Assembly (NCBI RefSeq): GCF_032854445.1
Contig: NC_088307.1
Location: 2,604,001 to 2,668,000 of the forward strand
Direction of reading: 5' to 3'
Length of the DNA stretch: 64,000 nucleotides
Source of the DNA: Liolophura sinensis
Lineage: Eukaryota; Mollusca; Polyplacophora; Chitonida; Chitonidae
Shown here piece by piece: positions 56,501-64,000 of this stretch. The notes beneath the pieces are model-generated. The model was not told where the DNA came from, did no database searches, and saw only the letters and a program-made list of their open reading frames with translations. The translations under genes were made by a program, and so were the position numbers. How positions within the stretch are numbered: the stretch's first letter is position 1; each line of letters starts with the position of its first letter.

Positions 56501-59500
56501 AAAAATGATACTTGTTGCTGCCTCTCACTGAAAGGTTAGAGCAAGGGAGCAGGACTAGTTGACCCGGCGTCAGTATAATGCGACTGGGTGTGGTGTCATG
56601 TTTGCTGTCTTCGGCGTGATGCTTCAGTGGCGGCAGCACTTGGCGGCATGGACCGGCCCTGTCACAAGATGACACAGTATATGTACACACTTTTCGTCGT
56701 CATATGACTGAAAAATTGTTAAGTACGACGTGAATCCACAGTCATTCATCCATTCTACCCACAGGTTCTTACCGATATTATTGAACCAGTATTACGTGAA
56801 AAGATATTCGATTCCCATGATGTATGTAGGCGTCTCTTAAATATGGCACCCAAACATCATAGTTAACCCCGTTAAGATAATCAGTGATTTAAGGAACAGT
56901 TGACAGTAAATCAATAAATCCCAAAACTCATCCACGTATCACCTTGGTAACCTGGTATGTGCTCCCGGAAGTGGGCACCTTCTTTAGCCATGCGTACGTG
57001 TGCACCGCTGCGTCGTAGGCAGACGAGGCACTGGCGTAACCCGGACATTCTGAAAACATGGAGAAGGTTTAAACCCAATACTTCAGTGATTCAACTTCCC
57101 CCTTTCCTTTTTTATTTGTTTCTTTCCCTTTTTTTCCGCTTTCTCGTTTTTTCCGGCTTCTTGTAGCTTCTAACAAGCAACTTTGGGATTCACATCAATA
57201 ACACTATATTTGTGGACCAGCTTTTTCTTCTTCTGAATTCACTGAGCAACTTTTGTCATTACTTCAGTACAACTGTACGTATCTGTATATTTTAAAAAAA
57301 AACCCACTTCAGCCTGTTTGTATAAAGTAAAACCCGTGAAAACAGTACTGGCAAATACAACTAGTTTCTTTACTTGACTGGAGTCTTATTTCTCATACAT
57401 ACACAAGAATATTTATCCCAGGTCTAGGCTTGAAGGAAACCGAATAGGATGCAGAAGAAACCACCGTCCTCCGCTGGGTCACTGACAAAACAACTGACGT
57501 AAAGCACCATTAGATCTGATAGGTCATTCGAACATACAACTTTAGAGGTTAACGACTTCATTGTTGAGCTACCGTGTTGTTAATGTTTACTTCTCTGAAC
57601 ACAAAATCAGTCAAATTTAACTGCAGTGATAGATAAATATTTAAGTAATCATCACGGAATGAACCATTGATATATTACTGTGTCGATTATGTCTTAACAC
57701 AAATTCAACCTCATTAAATTACAAAAGTAATTCATCATTAAAGAGCCTATATCGAAGATTTTTGACAAAAAGTTTCACATTTCTCACAAAATTTCAAATG
57801 AAATATTCGGTCTTTACCAAGAACAGCTCAAATTATTGCCACTGCGGATGAACTTTTTACAAATAAAGTAAGGTAAATATTCATGTTGACGGATATTTAA
57901 TTCCGTATTTAACACATTTTATACAACTACCAAGGAATACTTACATATTAAAGTGTCAAAACATCAAAAAGTTGTCAGTCATTGTTTCTAATAACTACAT
58001 CAGATCGATTTGCAGGATAGGTAAAATGGAATGTTGTTTTGCACCTACGTGCCATTGCAGTTACCAAACGAATCAAAAAAGGTCATTAAAGAAAGGTACG
58101 AGTGTCTTACCGGAATCCGGGTTGAACAGGCACTCAGAGCAGGCAGAGTCGTACTTCTGACAGGCCTGACCAGCGTTGTGCTCGATCTCCGAACAAGATG
58201 GCTCGCTTCTTTTCGTTCTTCTTTTACCCCATCCTACGTTTATGGAATTCAAGATATGGAAATGAAAAAATAACATCTATAGGCTACGAAGATGTTTTTT
58301 GTTAATTTACATGTTAAATGCTTGTCTTGACAAACTAATTCTGTATTGGTTCGAGCTCAGGCTAGCATAGATAGTCCTCGATTTTCTCCGCTTTTCCCTT
58401 TCGTCGGGCCTTAAGCCCAGAGCACGTGCACAACAGTTGTTGTCCAAACCAAGATTTTCACATCCTGTTTTCAAATGAGCCGGAATATCAGTTACCCAAA
58501 CTAAGGCAATATTTGTTTTTTTTTTTAACTTTCCAGCAGCAAAACCCAGTCAAATGATCTGTTTAAAGTCATGTGACCGCACAAAAGCGTGATTTCACCT
58601 GTATCTACATGACATTTCCATCGATGCTGATAGGTTGGATAACACGACAAAAATTTCACACGTGCGAAATCTTGCCACCTGCTCGTCTCTTTCAGTAGTT
58701 TTTGTTGCCGCAAACTTGAAAAAGCTGGATCCATTTTTCAGGAGTTCTTACTGTGTTTACCCACACACGAGTGAATGCTGAGGACATTTTATTTCCGGGA
58801 CCAAGAAATTCCGTTCTCCAAACAAATGTTGTCATTGTCGACCTATAGTGGCAATAAGCGGTTGCCAGAGCCCTAAGGGCGCCAATATGGTATGCACAGA
58901 CACGTCCCTCAGATTATGAAAGTCTCCATAACACTAAGTGAAAAGTGAAAAATAGGGCGCTCATTAATAAAGTATATTGAATTATTTGAATGGTTTGGAT
59001 TCCGCCACGCAAGGAAGAAAGAGCCTTTTCTGGAATCTGGCCTTGAATCACTCCAGATGCGTTTTATATCAAATACGATCTGATATGACGAAGTATCAGA
59101 TGTACCAGGTGAAAAAAAACAAGATTTGCCCTATCTAACACTACGTAACTCCCTAGTTGTCACATTTAGATGTGGCAGTTCAGCAAAATCAAGATTTCCC
59201 CCGAAAGTAATGTTTGATACTACTGACGATCTGCTGGATGACGCACAAGGCGTACATAATGAACAAAATCAAGACTAACCCCCAAAGACGTGCTTAATCC
59301 CACTCTCGATCTTGTGACCAACGTCCTTGACTGTACTGCTGATCTTGTGACCCACGTCCTTGACCGTGCTGCTGACCTTATGGCCGAGATCTTCCAACGT
59401 GGTCAAGGCTCCGTTGACATTCAGTTTCCTGTTGTATGTTTGACATTTAACTGAATATATATAGAACAACTAACAGTACTCCAAAGGCTATAGGCTCTCA

Positions 59501-60758
59501 CTAATGGCACACCAATAGCATACCCACAGTACACCCAGAACATACCACCTGCACATCACCTGCATGCCAACAACACACCCATAACAGGCTTCTAGCAGAC
59601 TCACAATTATATTTTCTGGCACATCTATAACTCATTACCAACACACCTTCCAGCACACCCCACAGAAGGCATCTCGCATACTCGCAACCGGCTTCTGGGA
59701 CGCTCACAGCAGGCTTCCAACATATTCACAGCACGCTTCCAGCATTTTCACAGCACGCTTCTAACATAGCAATAATTACGGGTAGCACTAGTGTAACGAT
59801 TATTACATACCTGGATTTTATTATACTACAAACGTTTACACACCTGTTACAAGAGCCCGCCTTTGCATTATGCTATGGGAGTTTACACACCTGTTACAGG
59901 AGTCCGCCTTGGCATTACACTTGGCCACAATGCACGGTATACATTTATTCTTCGTCTTAGCGTCTTTTAACGACTTGCACTGGGAGCTCTTGGCTGTTAG
60001 GTCCGTGGAGGCCTGGGTGAACGCTGCGGTGGATTTCTGTATCTCCTGGCTAAGGAACGACGCCCCGGGTGGAGTCAGGGCTGAAACGGGATTGCCAGGG
60101 AACGATTCGAAACCGCTATTTGTTTTCAGCTGCTGCTGCGACTTTACTGGAGAGGATGTATAATATACGTCGCGAGACGTGTAATTGTATGCCCCACCCA
60201 TAAAAATAATTGATGAGGTGTCTGAGAGATATTCTTGGCGACAGATCAATAAAATAAATTCATAAATCACGTACATAAGTAAATACAAACGGCATTGTGT
60301 GGAGGATATCTTGATTTGAGGATGTTTTTTGTCTCACAAAAAGTATGTACACAAAGATGACCGGGTTATGATGGGAAATTGCAACTTGAGTTGTGTGGGT
60401 AGAGTACGAGTGACGCGAAACCGTGGTTCTGGTTGGTTTAACATGGCCTGGTAAGAATTCCAGATTAAAAACTGATTTACTTAGATATTATACACATCAG
60501 GAAAAAATGCCTGTTGACATTTAGGTTTGTTTCCACCCCTCTTCCTGATTAATTCATGTTATATTATCTGTTGTCTTTTCTTTTAAATAGTTTGATATTT
60601 TAGGCTTTTCTTTTGGCAGATCGACACTGAAGGTGCCTGTATAAACTGAGGATACCCAGTAACTTACGTCCTAATGAATTGTCCGGTAGAACAGTTTGAT
60701 CACCATATGTCAGCTGAATCAAAATAGCGGCCGTACAAATGACTTGAATGGCGGTCAT
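53556..60758 (-). CDS. Clusterin-like secreted protein (six exons, 327 residues predicted)
   Basis: Exons: 60668-60758, 59891-60221, 59280-59428, 58111-58233, 56943-57049 and 53556-53738. All joins keep phase; they total 984 bases including TAA. Residues 1-19 are a signal peptide (MTAIQVICTAAILIQLTYG), and N43 lies in an N-Y-T sequon. The first Cys motif is C112-x11-C124-x2-C127-x4-C132-x6-C139; the second is C204-x10-C215-x6-C222-x2-C225-x7-C233. Human clusterin has x10, x2, x4, x7 and x9, x6, x2, x7 (from memory), and the surrounding CSEIEHN resembles its CREIRHN. Exon 3 has repeated SSTVKDVGHKI, an amphipathic helix. RTKR at 196-199, just before the second motif, suits furin-type cleavage into two disulfide-linked chains, as in clusterin, though at a different place. 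Clusterins are extracellular chaperones. The protein is shorter than vertebrate forms (about 449). The exon 5 donor is ambiguous by 9 bases (CAG|GTTACC or AAG|GTGATA). Confidence 0.83.
53838..53970 (-). mobile_element. SINE-A in clusterin-like intron 5, reverse orientation
   Basis: 'gtcagcaacctgcggatggt', 'ccccgggctgtgcccggttt', 'gccgccgtcgtaaagtgaaa' and 'aaaacaccaatcaaacaaat' in order, 100 bases from the last exon's acceptor. Confidence 0.8.
54243..56297. repeat. 35-bp minisatellite, about 58 copies, inside clusterin-like intron 5
   Basis: The unit is 'catgtatctctccctccccc' plus tgtcacatacacaaa. Variants (cacaca for cataca, cccct for ccccct, cgaaca, cgtaaa) recur in blocks; the stretch at about 55060-55390 is repeated at 55455-55790, showing higher-order duplication. 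All three plus frames are open for long distances (686 codons at 54291-56351); these are repeat artefacts. The coding strand of the host gene carries the G-rich complement. Confidence 0.95.
56500..56745 (-). mobile_element. SINE-C, reverse orientation, in clusterin-like intron 5
   Basis: On the minus strand it runs from 'ttcagtcatatgacgacgaa' in the head through 'gtgctgccgccactgaagca' and 'tcattatactgacgcc'-type sequence to 'gctctaaccttt'. It has the SINE-B head with a different tail. Confidence 0.75.
57050..58110 (-). other. Clusterin-like intron 4
   Basis: AT-rich, no repeats of note apart from a faint SINE-A-like remnant near 57420-57560. Confidence 0.6.
58234..59279 (-). other. Clusterin-like intron 3
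   Basis: No repeat or extra exon recognised; the ORF at 58525-58734 has no family resemblance. Confidence 0.6.
59480..59770. repeat. Degenerate about 20-22-bp repeats in clusterin-like intron 2
   Basis: The clearest part (59703-59770) has three 22-bp units 'cacagcacgcttccagcatt' plus tt. To the left the pattern loosens into 'acacccagaacataccacc'-like units. Confidence 0.65.
59834..59927 (-). other. Duplicated exon end and splice donor, clusterin-like exon 2
   Basis: On the minus strand the exon end with donor (CTGTAACAG|GTGTGTAAAC, GT at 59889-59890) recurs 47 bases downstream (CTTGTAACAG|GTGTGTAAAC, GT at 59842-59843), preceded by a similar 'aatgcaaaggcgg'. Using the second donor would add 47 bases and break the frame into exon 3, so the first is taken as real. 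Confidence 0.7.
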
Positions 60759-60982
60759 CGTCGTCCTTCTTAATGCGATTCCAGACGTTTGAGAGAGAAT
60801 AATCCGGTGTATCCACTATCTGAAACGCGGCTTTTATCAGAGTAAGATTTCACACGACCTGTCGTGGGAAAGTCGTCGGCTGGTGATTCCATGACGTTGA
60901 TTGTAATGTTTTTTTACGTACCGGTAACATCTGATTGGATCCTGTCCAAAATCATACAACAGACCAGATAAAATCTAGAGTC
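60759..60982. promoter_or_regulatory. Presumed promoter region of the clusterin-like gene
   Basis: On the minus strand a TATA-like GATAAAAG lies at 60831-60838, about 75 bases before the ATG at 60758. With the usual 25-30-base spacing, transcription would start near 60805 with a short 5' UTR. There is no other support. Confidence 0.35.
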
Positions 60983-61330
60983 AGTGAGTGCTTAGGGTTT
61001 AACGTCCTACCTAACAATATTTCAGTCATATGACAACAAAGGTGTCCTTACAGTGTATGTACGTGTAATGTTCCTCCTTGTTGGGGGGGGGGGGGGGCGG
61101 ATTTTTTCCGCTCTTTTATCTAGTGCTGCTCCACAGAGACGAATTACCGAAGGCAAGCACCATGCACTCTAGACATTATACTGATACGGGTAAACCAGTC
61201 CTTGCGCTTCCCCTTAACGCCGAAGGCCAAGCGATGAAGCTACGACTTCTTCTTTTAAAGTCTTAGGTGTGACCCGACCCAGGATTGATCCTGGATTTCC
61301 GCCCCCGAAGCGGATGCTCTGCCAAAATAT
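60983..61330 (+). mobile_element. SINE-B, near full length, with an 18-G run
   Basis: Same order as the copy at 17250-17588: 'gtttaacgtcctacctaaca', 'ttcagtcatatgacaacaaa', 'ctcttttatctagtgctgct' and 'gattgatcctgga'. An internal run of about 18 G (61081-61098) replaces 'ttgcaggac'. It lies about 225 bases upstream of the clusterin-like ATG. Confidence 0.8.
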
Positions 61331-61639
61331 TACAGCTGTCACATGAGTGATATAGTACTACAAATAACAACAATGAGATAAGTAAGTCAGTAAAATAATG
61401 CTGATACAAAATTAACCGGCGTCTTCGTACATATCCCAAGCCGTGATATGTGGCTGAAATACTGCCGACGTGGCGTGAAACCATGAACATTCATTTATTT
61501 ACTCACACAAATCCACAGCCTGTAGGAAAATCCCAATTCACGAAAGAAAGATAAAATTACATAACTTTACGAACTTGTAAACCTGTATGTTAACTTCACA
61601 TAAGGGTGTGGGTCGATTAGATCCAGTGGTCGGCTCTAT

Positions 61640-61882
61640 GTGTGGCATTGTATAATTGTAATTGGTGGTGCGTCATGCCTGGTGTCTTCGAGATGGTAAT
61701 TAAATGAGGCAGCATAATTGTACTGGGTTGAGGGTCATGTCATGCCTTCGGCTTGGTGACTGAGTGGGACAGCATTGTTGTACTGGGTGGAGCATATTAT
61801 CCTGTGTCTTCTGCATGGTGATTAACTGGAAGAGGGCGGAGTATCATGTCGGGTGTCTTCGGCATGGCGATTGACTGAGTAG
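61640..61882. repeat. Satellite of about 60-70-bp units resembling the SINE-C tail
   Basis: Four diverged units with 'ggtgtcttcggcatggtgat' and 'gactgggt/gg-agcataattgta'. Each resembles the reverse complement of the SINE-C tail ('actgaagcatcatgccgaag'). Confidence 0.6.
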
Positions 61883-62432
61883 GTTTAAAGAAAACCGGTG
61901 AACAAACGAAGATACCTTCATGTGCAGTAAGAGTGTGACTACTACACGATGATAGACACACACTGGTATACTGATACAACGCATGCTTCACAGTGAGCGC
62001 ATATTTATTAACATATTATACATTTTATGCATCAGCAAATAGATATAAAGTGACACTTTGACTGACACCTCAATTCCCATAAATACTCCACCAGAGTAAT
62101 GATAAACCCTCAAAGTTAACACATAAGATACAGCAATAGCAATTATGACTTAACTGTTGCGTATGTAAAGACAGCTGGTATTTTTAGTTTAATACAGGGA
62201 TTTGTTGGAGAAGACAAACGTATATTGTTCAGCATAAATTAACGGTGTTAACCAGCCGCCTCAGTCTCCCTGATCACCCTCAACCGATCGACCTGTATCC
62301 CTGCCTCTGCTCTCTGTGGATGGCTGGCACGGACTGACCGGGCCTATCTGCTACTCGAAATGACAGCGTCTGAAGAAATAAAAATAAAATGCTAGAATTG
62401 ACTAAATAATTGAACCTTCGTAAACTCATTAT
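61883..62432. other. Intergenic stretch
   Basis: No gene or repeat recognised. Confidence 0.5.
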
Positions 62433-62605
62433 TGTGTGTGTCCACTGTGTGTGTCAATGATGGGTGTGTCCACTATGGGTGTGTGCACTATGTGTGTGTC
62501 CACTATGGGTGTGTCCACTATGGGTGTGTACACTATGGTTGTGTACACTATGGTTGTGTACATTATGTGTGTGTACACTATGTATGTGTACAATATGTCC
62601 CTGAA
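62433..62605. repeat. 15-bp minisatellite, about 11 copies
   Basis: The unit is 'gtgtgtccactatgg' with variants (tacactatg, gcactatg). Because 15 is divisible by 3, ORFs over it show a five-residue period (GCVHY and others); not considered genes. Confidence 0.9.
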
Positions 62606-63295
62606 GTCCACGAAGCAATTTTCACTTAAGTCAAAACATTAAAAGTTCACTATGACTCGTAGCTTATATGGCCTCAAAAAGTTTGAGCTAGAATAACAGT
62701 GTCTTAATTCCACATTTGTTATTAGTGCAAAAAAAAAAAATTAAATTCGACAAGGTTCACAAATAAATGTTATTAAAATTAGATTTTAAATTTGGACTTA
62801 ATTCTAAGCCAGCTTTAAGGATGTTATAATCACCGTACGTAGAGCCTAAACTTTTTAAAAAGTAGGCGATATTCCGTATGAATAATTTACGGCTAATAAT
62901 TTTCAATATGTTCCACGTGATCATGTACAAACAGTTTATCAATAACACTGACACATCTGATATGCAACAAGTTTTAATCGGGATGTAATCAGTCGAGTCT
63001 ATGTGAAAACTGAATGCTAAGTAGCCTAAATATGCAATTTAACAACGCACTAGATTAATTGTTAATTAAACAGATTAAAGGTATGCAAAACGCCTTCATG
63101 ATGTTCATCTGACCTATGCGTTTCGTTACATCAACATATTTATCCTATTAAGTCCTTATTCCTTCACATTTTTGCAATCGTAATATTGAAATAAAAACAC
63201 AAAGTCTTAGCATACACTTAAACGTGATTACCTTCCAATCACTAGGTCATCTGAACCACGCGTTCAATTAAATTCGATGTGCGGGTTCAAATAGC
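62606..63295. other. AT-rich intergenic stretch
   Basis: No gene recognised. The minus ORF 62757-62954 is AT-rich and without signature. Confidence 0.5.
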
Positions 63296-63618
63296 CCGAG
63301 ATTGATATGACGTTGACTTTGGCAAATCTTTTGTTCGGCCAAAGATGGCCTCAAACCAACGTCAGAGTCACTGAAACATACACACGTATGTTCCTTGTCT
63401 TTTCGTTTGTCGATTTATCGTAAGCACAACGTCGATTTATTTCCTAAACCGATTCTTTGGTGATGCTCAAAGCGAACGGCTGTACTGACAGCCTTGACGT
63501 ATTTGAGAAGGGCCAGTAACTGCATCAGGTTTTTGATTGGGGCGCGCTCTGGTGTTGGTTTGGAACCTTTCTTGTCCGTACGAAAATTTTGCCAAACAAA
63601 ACGTCAGAGCAATCTCGG
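63296..63618. mobile_element. Inverted-repeat (foldback or MITE-like) element, about 320 bp
   Basis: The left arm (63296-63372) reads 'ccgagattgatatgacgttg', 'actttggcaaatctttt' and 'ctcaaaccaac'. The reverse complement of 63545-63618 reads 'ccgagattgctctgacgttt', 'tgtttggcaaaattttcgta' and 'ttccaaaccaac'. The arms are imperfect (about 75-80% by eye) and enclose about 170 bases without coding potential. Confidence 0.6.
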
Positions 63619-64000
63619 ACTAGAATTCAAAGACAGCTTTGATTAAGGAATGTCTATATGTCTGGCCTTGATGACAATCAGCAGTCGACGACTCTGTTTG
63701 TGCTGAGTTCTCTAAAAACTTGCCTTCCATCGCTATGTTGTGCATATTTGTCAGTAACTTGGCCAAAAAAATTAACCGGCTTTGTAGTTAGCCTCCTACA
63801 ACGACCTCAGCCATATTTAGCGTAAGAGGCACGTTTCATACCCCTTACAGCGCATGCGTCGCTCTCCACATTTCGCTTTACATCACTACCACCAACAGAA
63901 AAACTTGACCTTTGGAGCCTCAGAGAGGCATGTAGGCTTGTTTAGGTTTAGCCTCAATATTTATGACCTCCCGCGGATTTTTTTTACTCAGCATTCATCA
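63619..64000. other. Window end; nothing recognised
   Basis: No gene, repeat or regulatory element I can support. Confidence 0.5.

Noticed and set aside
57972-58273. Plus ORFs over clusterin-like exon 4
   Set aside because: Antisense to the Cys-rich exon with agreed splice phases.

Overview
The window is eukaryotic and looks like a mollusc nuclear genome. It is AT-rich, with short exons flanked by GT-AG signals and long introns. It carries several copies of two dispersed repeat families of a kind I associate with mollusc genomes: one starting 'ggtgttttacgccgtactca', the other containing 'ttcagtcatatgacgacgaa'. No bacterial-style operon, CRISPR array, rRNA or intact tRNA gene was found. Species and chromosome cannot be told from the sequence.

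Region 1 (1-25.7 kb) is a tandem segmental duplication with a period of about 9.7-11.2 kb; positions 1, 9702 and 20931 are equivalent. Each unit carries, on the minus strand, a multi-exon THAP-domain/transposase-like gene. Units 1 and 2 also carry, on the plus strand, a three-exon gene for a P2RX7_C-type cysteine-rich domain. All copies have stops or frameshifts, some shared between copies and some private. Region 2 (23.9-34.4 kb) repeats only the right part of that unit at shorter spacing. It is interrupted by a nearly intact CR1/Jockey-like LINE (1117 codons, endonuclease plus reverse transcriptase) with a degenerate 2A-like motif near its N terminus.

Region 3 (34.4-40 kb) is mainly minisatellite: 23-, 19-, 13- and 38-bp families. 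The 19- and 13-bp arrays are open in several frames on both strands and make large false ORFs. Region 4 (40-47.9 kb) is a second tandem duplication (about 3.8 kb). It holds a minus-strand Ser/Thr-rich mucin-like locus with one signal-peptide exon at 47.8 kb, two intact terminal exons that are both in phase with it, and decayed copies made of 30-bp (10-residue) repeats.

Region 5 (47.9-53.5 kb) has no gene I recognise. It contains a long (TA)n tract, SINE remnants and a TIR-bounded MITE-like element filled by a 33-bp minisatellite. Region 6 (53.5-60.8 kb) holds the best conventional gene: a six-exon minus-strand clusterin-like gene predicting 327 residues. It has a signal peptide, two five-cysteine motifs spaced almost as in vertebrate clusterin, an RTKR processing site between them, and a 2-kb 35-bp minisatellite in its last intron. 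Region 7 (60.8-64 kb) has a SINE, a small satellite that looks derived from a SINE tail, a 15-bp minisatellite and an inverted-repeat element.

The main biology is therefore two secreted-protein loci (mucin-like and clusterin-like) in a landscape of tandem duplication, minisatellite growth and transposon decay. All exon structures were read by eye from splice signals and reading frame and have no transcript support.
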